Of a stretch of 64,000 bases of DNA, positions 48,917 to 61,540 are shown piece by piece; the first letter of the stretch is position 1, and each line of letters begins with the position of its first letter. A program made the position numbers and the translations under genes. Under the pieces are notes generated by a model, which saw only the letters and a list, made by a program, of their open reading frames with translations, searched no databases and was not told the DNA's origin. The stretch is from Acanthaster planci. Lineage: Eukaryota; Echinodermata; Asteroidea; Valvatida; Acanthasteridae. The stretch is taken from contig NW_019091552.1 of assembly GCF_001949145.1 (NCBI RefSeq), forward strand, positions 754,420 through 818,419, read 5' to 3'.

Positions 48917-50664
48917 CCCGTGAGCGACTCAGCGCGAAAACAGGAGCCATTGTGAAACGCACTCATAGATCCTCATTTATTGTAGTAGATATTCAAAGAT
49001 CGGCTCAAGACTAGACGCAGAAATTTCCTGAATGACAGACCCCACAACTCTAATTTCACTAGAAATATACTACGAATTACATTTTGTTCACAAAATAATG
49101 ACACACCACATGTGAGTTCGACATTTAAAATGTCCGCGTTTTCCTGACGTAGGCCTATATTGCTGTAGCATAAAATTATAATTCAGTGATTCTGTTTACA
49201 CCTGAACCTAATCATGGAAGTGAGTTTGCTCGCTATAAACTGTTAGAGTTAGAATTATAAAACATGCAAAGAGCATCGCATCAGCAGAACCAAACCTAAA
49301 ACTGCCGTTTATGTGTGCCAAAAAAGTCGACGCCTAAGCTTCTTTGCATAAATTACATCAGTTTTCCGTATCTGTTATCATTTCAATCTGTTTTGGAGAG
49401 ACCACTCCGGATTTGCCCACAACTTGTATGGGTAGCCAAAGTTTGCTGAAATTTTACCTTCTGGTTGATTTTTCGATGTTACGAGCCTTCAAATGCATTC
49501 AAATGGGCATTTGTCCCATTACGTCCGAGTAGGGTTATATTTTCATTCAGTATTAGGTGTAACGTGTATTTTTATCTGGCGGTTTGTTACCTGCGTGAGA
49601 TTGTGAATACTTTGTGAATTATTCTATTACTTTTGCATTGACGACCAGCCACAGTTTTAGGGGGTTGCTTGTAGGAAGAACTCGACTACTGTGACATCAA
49701 AAGAGCGGACCCTATTAAACAAAAGGGGCAAATGCCTCACAAATTCATGAAACACTCCATTTTAGTACGAAGAGGTAGAGCACAGGTACATGACGTGCAT
49801 TTAATCATGTCAAGACACGCGGGTAGGATTTTCTAAGAATGTTTATTACACCGACCTGTTATTAAGTTGTTTCAATTTCTGCTCAGTTTCAATGACACGA
49901 ATTTCAGTGAATGGTCGTTCGAATTCGTGCCATGATCACGTGAATTATTTTTGTTTTTTTCATGGCTATCTGCAGACTGTGCAAATTCCAAAGGTCTAAA
50001 ATCCTGAATGTAGAGTTCTACGTGTAAAAAGGGTTAATTGCTTGTGTAATAAGAAACTTTGACAGAATGGGAAACAACGAATCGATACGGAGGTGTGGCG
50101 ATAAGGACATGGAGATTGCTCAAGAATCATTAACACAGGTTGTCTCGGTCAAACAAATTCAGTTCATTTTTGGGGTGTCAGGCCAAACCATGCAATAATT
50201 TTGTACCAAAAAATATGAACGGTAGTACACGATGAAATATTTCTGAAAGCGTAATTCTTACAGTGGATCCTGGGATTGACATGCCGGTCACAAACTCTTG
50301 AATACGGAACACATGCGAGTGACTTTGAATACATTTGTCAGCTTTGACCTCGAAAAAAATGTATTAATAGGTTGACAGTCCTATCTGGAACGAGGCACGT
50401 TTCTTTAGGGATTAAAAGCGTCAGAAACGTCTGAGGTTGAGCTTTGCCACAGTTATTAGTTTCGAAGTATTTTAATGTGATTGTGTAAATAAAATCGTTT
50501 CAAATTTAAAGTAGTATCTAATAAAAATGAACAGAAATAGGTATTTTACTAATGAACAAGTTTTGTACATACGGTTAATGCAGCTGCTTTGCAAGCGTGT
50601 TTTGAATTTGGTTGTTTGCTTTACATTTTACAGAGTTGAATACGAAATAGCCCATGCGACGAGG

Positions 50665-50880
50665 CCCGTTATTAGTGCTCTTTAAACACTTGAACTCAAA
50701 AAAATTTGAACTTTGCTGCGTAATGTTACGGAGTCTGATGTCACCGTAATAAACCACTGCTGTCGAGATGACTCATAGTCACTACCGACTGATTTGTTGA
50801 ATCATTTTGGAAGTCTGATTATAAACTGGGTCTCTTTTTATGAGGTTGGTTGATAAATGATGTGAAATCACAGGTTAAAG
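50665..50880. promoter_or_regulatory. Highly conserved non-coding block, copy A
   Basis: About 98% identical by eye to 60063-60281, while LDLa exons of the two copies are only about 85% identical. Contains an AP-1-type TGACTCA word at 50769-50775. It has no ORF. Candidate enhancer or gene-conversion tract. Confidence 0.4.
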
Positions 50881-51372
50881 AAAAGGGGTGCCAGCAGTGC
50901 GAGCCAACTGACGAGAAATTCAGTGGAATGCCCGCTCCTTAAAAGCAAAAAAGAATAAATAAATAAAATTAATACTAAACCAAAGCAAATCAAAAAGACA
51001 ACTGAAAAATAAATATCACACAAACATACAAACGTGAGTAAATTAAACGAGTGACACAAAACATGTATTTGCCTCAACGGCCACCGGCGAAATGGCTGCT
51101 TAAGCCCTGCTAATTGAAACAAGGAATCCTTCCGCCGAATATTTGGGGAGGTCGATCATTTCGCCTCCAAGATGGACTGCAACACCCCTACCACTCCCTC
51201 GGCCAGGCCGTGTGAAAACCTGTTGAAAGTGGAGACATTATTGAAACTGGGCGCAACTTTTAGATCCATTTACACACTGGAGTCGAGTCCATCACATTCA
51301 CATTCTTTAACAAGTCGTAGGTAACTAGGCTGAACGATGACAGAGGAATCTCTTTTGATTTAAATACATTGT

Positions 51373-51639
51373 GACAAAGCCGATCTAGAGGGGGGCTTTT
51401 GGAGAGTTGCAACCCCACCCCTTCAGCTGCAGACTAAATTGAACCACTAGAGAAATGAGTAGGCCTACAAAAAGAATGAATAAATAAAAACAATCCTGGA
51501 CGAGGATTGCCACGACCATCTACCCATCTATAGTTAAACAGTTACATCGATTTCCAGTGGATCACCTTAGCAAGGCATCTCTTCAGTATGCCCATAACCC
51601 ACCCCTCCGTTTCCTGAAAGCTAGATCCGTCCCTTTGTG
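51373..51639. mobile_element. MITE-like element shared by both duplication units
   Basis: Left GACAAAGCCGATCTAGAGG and right CTAGATCCGTCCCTTTGTG are diverged inverted ends. The same element stands at 60727-60992, so it was present before the duplication. Confidence 0.55.
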
Positions 51640-52616
51640 ATTTGGCGTAAGATTGAACAAATTGTGATGGACTTGCAAGAGATTGTCTTAGACTCGACTA
51701 CTCGACGGGCCGTTAATCTGGTACCCATCTTCAAATTTAGTTCAAAATGTTTAGTCAAAATTGGACAGCAGGTTTTTTAGTTGTGGTCATTGGTATTTCG
51801 CATCACTTTCAGTAACTCAGTACTTCCTGCTATCCGTTGAGAGCAGAAGTGCCCCTTCATCGGTTGAAAAGAGCCGCGAGGTTCGGGAATGTTCAATTTG
51901 TTGGTAGCGATGCAACCGGGTGGTCGTTCGTGAACCGTTGAAGTTCAGTTCCGATCAAACGAGCCTTCGTTGCTAAGAAAATAGCGCCCTCTCTTGGTCC
52001 AGCTCGAGACCTGCAAATTTGGTCGGAAATATTATTTTCATGCGACACCCAACTGTTTACTTTATATTTCAAGGGTCTGAGGTGGGACACAGCAGACACT
52101 GACTCCGGCCTCGATGACCGATTCTTTGTTAAAAGAACACTACCTGATGGCCTTCAGTCCTCCAAAATCCTCCCGAACCTCTTGGCGGATTTTCAAAGAT
52201 TGGGAAAGGTCCATTAATCACTTTTTTGACAGTTGCATTCAGTGAAAAGCAAAAATGTGGCCTGATACATGTAATACAATAAGACACAAGACAACCAATG
52301 CTATTTTGAACCCGGGCTAACAAGCCTTTATTATGGACTCTGTGTAAATCGACACATTTGATCGGGCTCACCACGGAGGAAGTAATCGTACGCCACAAAA
52401 TTAGAATTTGATAAAACTGAAGTCGGATGGTGACACGAACACCTGTAAACAGAAAATTCGCAACCAAAATCAAAACTGAGCAACAGTAACAAAACTAAAT
52501 CCTCTCACTGAAACCCTTAAGAATAGTTTTTCCGCTTAATGGAGCACCATGAAAGCGAGCAATTTTACCGATTTCTTTCGTATTCATTGATGTTATTCTA
52601 GTTTGCAAAATAAAGG

Positions 52617-53440
52617 GTGTCATGGAATTTCGAAAAATTTGCAAGTGTATTGAAACATAAACTTAACCTGGACCTCCTATATGCTGATGATGCTGCGCTA
52701 GCACTGTTTATTGATGACCCAGACAGATGGGGGAACATCTTGCAACCTTTGAACGGGAAGCTAGTTACATCGGCCTCAAACCCTCATGGGCAAAGACCAA
52801 GGTTTAATCCCCAGGAGGACCTCCATCTGCCCCGGTTTCCCATTGCCCCGATGTCGTAGATCCTGTTGAGTCCTTCTGCTACCTTGGAAGCACTATCATC
52901 ACCTCAGGTCTGTGCAATTCCGATGTCCTACGCGGAATTGGCATCGCCAGCAACATCACAGGCCAACTAGATTGTCTTTGGAGAAGCAAGGCCAGCCTCC
53001 CTGTCAAGCTAAGGTTTTATCGACCTTGCGTGCTTTCTGCCCTCTTCCATGGGTCCGAAACCTGGAAACCTGGAGATCTCCAGGCCTTCCATATGCAGTG
53101 CCAGCGTTGCATACTAGGCGTCTAGTGGTCTGACTTCGTTTCAAATGCCACCATCTCTCAGCGCATGGGCTCGGTAATATCGTTTCGGAGGTTGCAGGGA
53201 GGCGACACACTTTGTTTGGTCATATCCGGCGCCTCCAAGCCCCGGCTCCTGCTCGTCTTGCCCTCGACGCTGCTATCCAATTCCATCTTGGTCAGCGACC
53301 TGCCATCTGAAGGAGGCCCAGAGGTCATCCCTGTCTTACTTAGCTTAATTAAGCAGGTTGTCGACACTGTGCAGCTGTCTCCAAATGAGTTCTGGTCCCT
53401 TGCTCTTGACAGGGGTGTCTGGAGGTCACTACGACCCTCT
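52617..53440 (+). mobile_element. LINE reverse-transcriptase fragment (second family)
   Basis: Frame-broken C-terminal RT: catalytic-loop LLYADDAAL at about 52670, then in another frame SFCYLGSTI and YRPCVLSALFHGSETWKPGD, and HIRRLQAPAPARLALDAAIQ near 53220. Several stops and shifts; endonuclease absent. A short GGT microsatellite follows at 53462-53485. It lies between the two duplication units. Confidence 0.8.
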
Positions 53441-53972
53441 TGATGGTCATGTGCAGAATATTGATGATGGTGGTGGTGGTGGAGGTCGGCTTTCAGTGCC
53501 TCACACTTGGCTCAACAGATCCATGGCCCCGATGAATGTAACAGACGAACAAAGTAAAAGGCTATGCAAAGAAGTGGCCCTCCTTTTTGATATAACTAGT
53601 GTGCTTTTATACGGTTCATTGTCCTTACGGTTCATAACACATTGAGGAAAGACGTATGTGGAATGAATTCTAAAGGAATTTGAAAGAACCAGATCTGATC
53701 TGCAGAACAATACGCTCCGGGCATATATCTTTCTGTCTTGAACGCGCAAGCGTGGTTGTAAATCATTAACTGTCGCGGTATCGCACCACCGAAAGGTTTA
53801 GGTCACCACATACGCGGTACGAAATCGCCTACTGAACCTCAGCACTAGACAAAGGTTTGTTGATGTCGCTTATGTTTATATGCTTTGTCACAAATTCGTT
53901 GAACTTCCAGCAACGGACACCAAAAGCGAAGTATTTTGAGGCTGTCGACTGAACAACTTTGCACGTGCTGTC

Positions 53973-56900
53973 ATGACGAGGATTAGGACCATTCTCGGCC
54001 TTGTCGGCTTGACGTTTGCCGGCATACAATGTCAGGACACCGTCACGTCTCCATATCGAGGTACATAAGCTTGGTGGGCCTTCAGTGTTGTTCATGTTTT
54101 GCTCGATGGAATTGTGACTATCAAACTAAACTTATGCCTCTGAATATACAAACTCGTAACTGTGTTGGGTTGTTCGCCTTTCACCAGACCCTTGTAATGT
54201 AGCGTACTCGAGAAGGTTCGAGTCCCACTTGAGCAAGTTTGTAATTTCTGCTTGGACGTTCTGATTTAGCACGGTATTAGCGCTTTTCATCCCAAAGGAA
54301 GTTGGTCAAAACAACCCACTTCAGGTTACTGGAATGTCTGTTTGCCATAATCGGTTGTTTTATGCTATGCCGATTCGCGAACCTTGCTTCGGGACCATTC
54401 GGTCGATATGAATAACTTTAAAGTGCAGCTGCAGTGAATTTCTTAGACACAATTTTTCTGCAACCTTGTACGCTTTTCGATGTATGAAAACGCTTTTACA
54501 TTCCTTTCTGGTTAAATGCATTGACAAATTATCTATGCTTTCCAGGAACTGAGGGCACTTGTTGCTGTGATGTCATCTAGGGAAGACATGGTTTAGTGCA
54601 CTGGTTTTCCGTTAGAACTTTGCCAAAACCAGACTATACTTAATGAAGAGAAATGGATTGATGCTTGCTCATTGCTATAATAAAAAACAATGAATACCAA
54701 AGAAGAGCAAAATTAGTCCAGTAAAAAAATTTAAAAAGTGTAGTTGGGACTATTGACATCTACAAAAATGCAGGACTTTTTGTGTACAAACGAATGTAAC
54801 ACTGAGGCTTGCTTCCTGGGATGACATCACAGGTTTGCCATGAATATGGAAATACGCATTAGCAGCATCCAAAAAGGCAGTAAAATAAACATTGAAATGA
54901 TGAAAAAAAAGTTGAAAATCAGGTTCTTAAAACTTCCAGAAACTTACATAAAAATTCAATAACAGTTTTGATTTACAATCCAAATGTTGCCAGGTTGCTG
55001 GTAGCCATTTGCAGTGTTTTAACCGTGCCTATTTGCCCACGACCCTGCGACGTAGATTTTGAGCATGCTGTATAGTTTGGCACGTCCTCCCCATCCATGA
55101 AGACCCTGCCACATTGCTGTCAGTTTCCACTGAGTTCTGACTACGATGTGCAAGATCTCAAAACGATTGGCCAAAGCTCTCCCGATTGCTGAGGATGTAG
55201 TAGGATCATGTTTGAATGTGATAGGGATTTTAGATGTTTCGTTTCCAGAATTGACTTGCGATTCAGGTCAAGTCATGTGCGACGACGGAAAAAACTGTTA
55301 TAGCTTAGCGGTGGAGCGTTGTAATGACATCTTCGAGTGTGAGGACGGAAGTGATGAGAAGAACTGCTGTGAGTACCTATTTTTTCTTGGGGGGGGTATT
55401 ACAGCAGGTCCACAGAAGTAAATTCGCGATGCCACCATTGATAATTACGGAGGCGCCGGAGGGCTAAGTACGACAAACATTGGCAGGAAGCCCTCAAGCA
55501 CTCCTGTTGGAATTGGGTTGTTTTCTTTTTTCGAGCACGAAAAGGAAACCTTGTCAGTCTGATTTAAGAAGCTCAAACAATTACTCAAGTCACTACACTT
55601 TACTTATATTATATAAACTTCTTGTAATTTTTCTTTGTTCGTTATTTTTACATGTGCAAAGCACGAGCGTTAACACTTCTTAGTATTGTGGAATCCATTA
55701 ACACTTGAGTTACATGCAAATACAACTAATCCTAACAATTTTCAGTGCAACTGTGGTCAACTGCAACATCGTGTGATCGATTTCAGTGGTGGGTGTTGCA
55801 GAGACGAGAGAAGTGGCCACCAACTTGTCACGATATCAGTCTGCAAGACATACCTAACTAAATTGGGTTGGGATAGCTATTATTGTCCACGTTTATGGAT
55901 CCCCGTAAGCGAATCATGACAGAGACCTTCCGTACGAGATTGTCACATGGACCCAGGAAACGCCATGTTTGTAGGCTCAACTTTGTTGGAGGAAACAAAT
56001 GGGATGAAGTCTGTGGGCATAAATGCAGCTAATGTCGAAATGGTGATCAGGTCACAAGGAAAGCAGAGTTCACCTGAATTTAAATGTAGTCTCTGCAAGT
56101 AAAATGTCTTCCCATCCCCGGCCCAGACACTAAAAGCTGGGTACGCTGCTGCATGTTAAGTCATGTACGAAATACCCATGCATGAAGTCCCATATTCTAA
56201 ATTTGGTTTTTTGTTTGCTGAAGTCAATTTGCATTCTAATTTGAAGTTGCCGTTTTATCGACAGCTTTCTGTTACTCAGGGGTGCAGTGCGAGATTTTCG
56301 AAGGCAGTGGCCAAGTGTGCATTCCGAGAAGGAAGATATGCAACGCAGTGAGTGACTGCACTGACAACCAAGATGAACCAGATAGTTGTTGTAGGTGTTT
56401 ATAATTGGTCTCCGTGTTAAAGCAGAAATATCCATATCACATTTTTAAAAGAAGGTTTAAATTGTCAACGGAATAGCGGGCACGTAAGCCTTTTGTCTAC
56501 GCAGCGTGTTGCTAAATCTCGTTATTGACCAACAAATATCCACTGACAACTGTTGTGAACTAAATTCAGTGTTTCACGTCGTTTCAACGGAGACTCCTGG
56601 AGAGTCATTTCATTCGTTGACATATGGAAAGGTTGAATGTCGATTCGAGCATTCAATCTGCCATCTGAGTGCAGTGTTCATTTTGAATTTCTCTGTTTCC
56701 ACTCTTTTCTTGGTTCTGATAAAGGGTGCCAGGAAGATAAGTTTCGTTGTCTGACCCTTGACGGGTTTCATCTCTGCATTGGAAACGATGAAATTTGTGA
56801 TTCAGACTGGGATTGCAAATATGGCGAAGATGAAAATCCGTCACTTTGCGGTAAGTTTGTACAAAGTATATCCGTCGGAGTCAGTTTCACCTTGCGTCGT

Positions 56901-58385
56901 ATAACGAGATCACACTCCTTGGAATTGGACTGCTCTGCGAATTTAAGAATTTCCACGCTTTTTAAATGAGCTGGAGACAGCTAAAGGCAATTGGGAAAAA
57001 AACGGAATTTATTCACATATCAACGATTGTTTTATTCTTCATTCATTCAAATACCAATATCAGAAAATGACAATATAAGGAAACTGAAGACAACTATTCA
57101 ACCTTTTGGAAAAGTAAAATCAAATTAACACATATATTGTTTATTGCAAAGTATTACTTATTTGAATTTACAAGAATCGGATGATTACAAGTAATTGTTA
57201 TAAACAATAACAAAAGTCCAATGCATACAGATTTCTCTTTCAAAGAGAGGCAGGTGGCCCATTTCTGATATCGAATTGTTTTTTGAAAGGCTGTCAGTCT
57301 GGTTTCTACTGCCACCGTATCCCGAATGGTCAGTACGGTTGTCTGAATTCCTCAGACATTTGCAATGGTGATCGCCAGTGCATCAACGGATATGATGAAG
57401 GCGGAGATCTCTGTAGTAAGTGTTTACATTATTGGCTAGTTAAACCACAGATAATTAAGTTTGGACTACTTTTCCTTTTGGCCAAACTTTAAGTTCGCGA
57501 CTGCCAGGGTAACGCTGAGAAATACATCCAGACTACTCGATGCCTTTTGCATGATCGTGACATACAGAAAACCTGCTGGTCCATAGCGCAACAAGAGAAT
57601 ATCGTGGGAATCCAACTTGTACGTGACACGTATACTGGCGGTGGTAGTAAATGTGATAACATTGCAAAATGAAAGCATCACCAATTAAGTGGTATATTTT
57701 GAATATATAGGGATAACAATGTGTGCAATGCATGGGCCAGTAAGGGGAAGATATCACCCACCTAGTAATTCTCCTGCTGTGGAATAGGAAAATGTCTGAT
57801 CGTTCCCGGTAACATGCGAACTTCGTTGTCTTCAGTGTCATAGTCCAGTGTAGTTAACCATCTTTTTCAGTCTGAATACCAATCCCGATGTTTCATGGGA
57901 CTTCCCCACCCAAGTGCTTGCCATCAGAAGATTGAAGAATGACCTTGTAAAATGAAAACCAAAATATGAAGAATGACTTGTATAATTTCAAGCCCCTCAT
58001 TATTAGCCAATCATGACAAAAAAGAAAGCTGCAATGAGGTTATACTAAACTCATAACCGTCTCTTAATAGTCGGGTCTTATTAAATGCTGACTCCTAAAA
58101 AAGAGGGCAAATGGTAATGGGCGCTGGCTGGTATTACAAGTCGTCCCAAAATACCAAAATATGAAAGAAAGCATTTTGAACCAGAAAGGCTTTCTCTTTT
58201 ACTTGTATGATGACACACTCATGGACGACTTTTACAATCATTCTCATAGAGTCTGCCCCCTCTGGTACTGGTCGTCTGGTAGACTGGATGGCATCTTTAT
58301 TGGTTACATCATCTTTGCTGTCATCATCGTTGTCATTACGTGCATGATCCCCCAAAATGCAAACCGTTTGATGAGTGACCCATGA
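53973..58385 (+). CDS. Copy B: shortened LDLa single-pass membrane protein
   Basis: Proposed exons: 53973-54060, 55249-55368, 56265-56390, 56725-56850, 57290-57415, 58252-58385 (TGA). They total 720 bases, 239 residues, in frame throughout. Signal peptide MTRIRTILGLVGLTFAGIQC, four LDLa repeats (first contains CEDGSDEKNC) and a helix GIFIGYIIFAVIIVVITCMI. Compared with copy A, both CUB exons and the fifth LDLa exon are missing; flanking intron sequence survives and then diverges, so these are deletions. The transmembrane exon has a 1-bp deletion versus copy A; the frame holds only if the second AG of the AGAG acceptor (58248-58251) is used. A second 1-bp loss changes the tail to QNANRLMSDP. 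Many differences from copy A in the LDLa exons are third-position, so it may still be under constraint. Alternatively it is a young pseudogene. Confidence 0.65.
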
Positions 58386-59364
58386 TGAGCGACTCCGCGC
58401 GAAAACTGGAGCCTACAGTGAAATACACTCATGGATTCTCGTTTGTTGTTAAAATATTCAAAGATCAGAAATGCCATGAATGACAGAATCCACAACTCTA
58501 ATTTCACTAGAAACGTATACTATAAATTGCATTTGTACAACACATGACACGCCACATATAAGTTCCATGGTTCAAATGTCCACATTTTCCTGATGTATAT
58601 TGCTGTGATAAATTCTGTATACACTTGAACCTAATCGTGGAAGTATGTTTTTCCCTAGGATTTGCCCACAACTTGTATGGGCAGCCACAGCTTGCAGAAA
58701 TATCACCTTCTGGTTGGTTTTTCGATGTTACAAGGCTAAAATTCATTCAAAACGGACATTTGTTCCATTAGTTCCGAATAGGGTGATATGTTCATTTACT
58801 ATTAGGTACAATGTGTATTTTCATCTGGTGTTCTGTAGCTGATGAGTGGGATTATTTTAACACTTTGTGAATTATTCTATTACTTTTGTACCGACGGCCA
58901 GAGCTAATATTTGGGCTATACTCTTGTAGGAAGAACTCGACCACTCGAGGCACATACCTCACAGATTCATGAAACACTTCATTTTAGTACGAAGAGGGTA
59001 GGGCATAGGTAGGGCACATGCAGGTTTCATGCATATAATCATGTCATGACATTCGGGTAGGATTTTCTAAAAATGTTGATTACACCGACCTGTTATTAAG
59101 TTGTTTCAATTTCTGCTCAGTTTCAATGACACGATTGTGAGTGGCTGGTCGTTCGAATTCGTGCCATGAGCATGTGAATTGTTTTCTTTTCATGACTATC
59201 TGCGGTATGTGCGAATTCCAAAGGTCAAAAATCCTGAATATAGGGTTACGTGTAATAAAGGTTAACCACTTGTATTATATGAAGCTTAAAGTATAATTTT
59301 ACAGAATGGAAAACGACGAAACGATACAGAGGTGTAGTGACAAGGACATGAAGCTTGCTGAAGA

Positions 59365-59740
59365 ATTATTCGTGTCTGCTCTTTTGACGTCATGGTGTCT
59401 GCAAATGCCATCGTTTCATGTTTTTTTGCAGTTGGTTACTTATTCAGTATAATGGTATCTCTACCAGTTATATTTTTTCACTACAGGTTTAAGTGTTCTT
59501 TTATTTTTGTTTAACTACCTATAATGTTTAGCATTTTAATTTCTCTTTTGTCTTCGTGTGTATAATTATATATAGGGCCTATATTTGATTTTATACGATG
59601 CCTGTGGAGGAGGAGGCCTGTGGGGTACATCCAGTTGACATTTTCTTCTCCTGGCATCTGCTGCAGGCACTGTTTTGTCCTTGTCTTAATAGTAGTAGGC
59701 CTATATTGTTCTTTTTACTGTTATTGATGCCAAATAAATA
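59365..59740. mobile_element. Copy-B-specific insertion with retroposon-like tail
   Basis: Sequence absent from the collinear part of unit A (around 50130-50390). It ends in TGATGCCAAATAAATAAGTA, typical of a short LINE/SINE 3' tail. No coding content seen. Confidence 0.4.
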
Positions 59741-60062
59741 AGTATATAGACCTGTATATGAGGAACAAGTCACGTTCTTAAGCGATTGAAAGCGTGGGGG
59801 GTTGAAAGCGTCAAAAACGTCTGAAGTTGAGCTTTGCCACAGTTATAAGTTTCCAAGTAGGTTCATTTTGACTGTGATGTTATTATGTGAATACAAATCT
59901 TTTGAAATTTAAATCAGTATCTGATAAAAATGAACAGAAATCGGTATTTTACAGATGAACAAGTTTTGTACATACAGTTAATACAGCTACATCGCAAGTG
60001 TGTTTTGAATTTGGTTGTTTGTTTTACATTTCACAGAGCTGATTACGAAATAACCCATGTGA

Positions 60063-60281
60063 AGAGGCCCGTGGTTAGTGCTCTTTAAACACTTGAACTC
60101 AAAAGAATTTGAACTTTGCTGCGTATTGTTACGGAGTCTGATGTCACCGTAATAAACCACTGCTGTCGAGATGACTCATAGTCACTACCGACTGATTTGT
60201 TGAATCATTTTGGAGTCTGATTATAAACTGGGTCTCTTTTTATGAGGTTGGTTGATAAATGATGTGAAATCACAGGTTAAA
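60063..60281. promoter_or_regulatory. Highly conserved non-coding block, copy B
   Basis: Partner of 50665-50880, with TGACTCA at 60172-60178. Confidence 0.4.
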
Positions 60282-60726
60282 AAAGGGGTGCCAGCGGTGC
60301 GAGCCAACTGACGAGAAATTCAGTGGAATGCCCGTTCCTTAAAAGCAAAAAATATTAAAAACCGAAGCAATTCAAGATGAAGACAACTGAAAAAATAGAT
60401 ATCCCACAAACGCACACACGAGAAAATTAAACGAGTTACACAAAACATGTACATGTATTTGCCACAACGGCCGCCGTCGAAACAAGGAATCCTTCAGCCG
60501 AATTTGGGGAAAACGACCATTTCGCCTGCAAGATGGACTTCAGCACCCCCTACCAGTCCTCTGGCCCGGCCTTGTGAAATCCTTGTTGAAACTGGTGACA
60601 TGATTGAAACTGGGCGCAAATTTATACATCCGTTATTATACAGTCACATTCTTTCACAAGTCCGGTAACTATAGTCGGAAGTAACTAGGTGAACGATGAC
60701 AACTCTCTTTTGATGTAAATATATTG

Positions 60727-60992
60727 TGACAGAGGCCGATCTAGAGGGGGGCTTTGGAGGGTTGCAACCCCCCCCTTCAGTTGCATACTAACTTGAACTA
60801 CCAGAGAAATGACGGAAAATGGCGAAAATTAATACCTACCCAAAAAAATAAAAACAATCCAAAGGTGTATTGCGAAGTCCATCTATCCATCTATAGTTAA
60901 ACAGTTACATCGATTTCCTGTGGATCCCCTTAGCAGGGCATCCCTTCAGTAGGCCCCCCCCCCATATCCTGAAAGCTAGATCCGTCCCTGTA
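60727..60992. mobile_element. MITE-like element, unit B copy
   Basis: Same inverted ends as the unit A element (GGCCGATCTAGAGG and CTAGATCCGTCCCTG). Confidence 0.55.
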
Positions 60993-61540
60993 CTCTGTTA
61001 CTTGGGTTAAGACTGAGCAAATTGTGATGGACTTGCAAGAGCTTGTGTCAGACTCGACTACATCCGCCACAGCCGGGCCGTTAATCTGTATCCATCTTCG
61101 AAATGTTTCATCGAAATTGGACAGCAGGTTTTTTAGTTGTGGTCATTGGTATTTCGCATCACGTTCAGTAAATAAGTACTTCCTCCTTTCGGACTCAAGC
61201 AGAAGTGCCCCTTCATCGGTTGAAAGGGGCGCCTTGTTCGGGAATGTTCAATTTGCTGGGTAGCGATGCGACTGGATGGAAAATAGCGGTCCAGCTCGAG
61301 GCCTGTATGCTTGGTCGGTGGGAAATATTTCGTTCAACACTCAAAATGTTTACTGCGTATTTTACGTTTCAAGGGTCTGAAGCGGGGCGCGGCAGACACT
61401 GATCCGGCTCCGGTGACAGATTCTTTGTTAAAAACAAAACCGACTTGACGGTCTTCAATCCTCCAAAATCGTCCCGAATTTCTTTGCGGATTTTCAAAGA
61501 TGCGGAAGAGTCACTTAATCACTTTTTTGAAGTGTCAATA

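Larger units (their letters stand above)
36810..52240 (+). repeat. Segmental tandem duplication, unit A
   Basis: Homologous to unit B (53630-61540) in collinear order: upstream region (GTGTGGAATGAATTCTA), first exon, LDLa exons, transmembrane exon and more than 3 kb of downstream non-coding DNA, ending near TTAATCACTTTTTTGA in both. Boundaries are approximate (about 100 bases). Unit A is longer mainly through the 4.46-kb nested insertion, three extra exons, a MITE and a SINE. Confidence 0.85.
53630..61540 (+). repeat. Segmental tandem duplication, unit B
   Basis: Collinear with 36810-52240. It lacks the CUB exons, the fifth LDLa exon, the 204-bp MITE, the 4.46-kb composite and the SINE. It has its own insertion of about 370 bp at 59365-59740. 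Confidence 0.85.

Noticed and set aside
53358-53645. ORF after the LINE fragment
   Set aside because: Composed of LINE remnant plus GGT microsatellite; not a gene.
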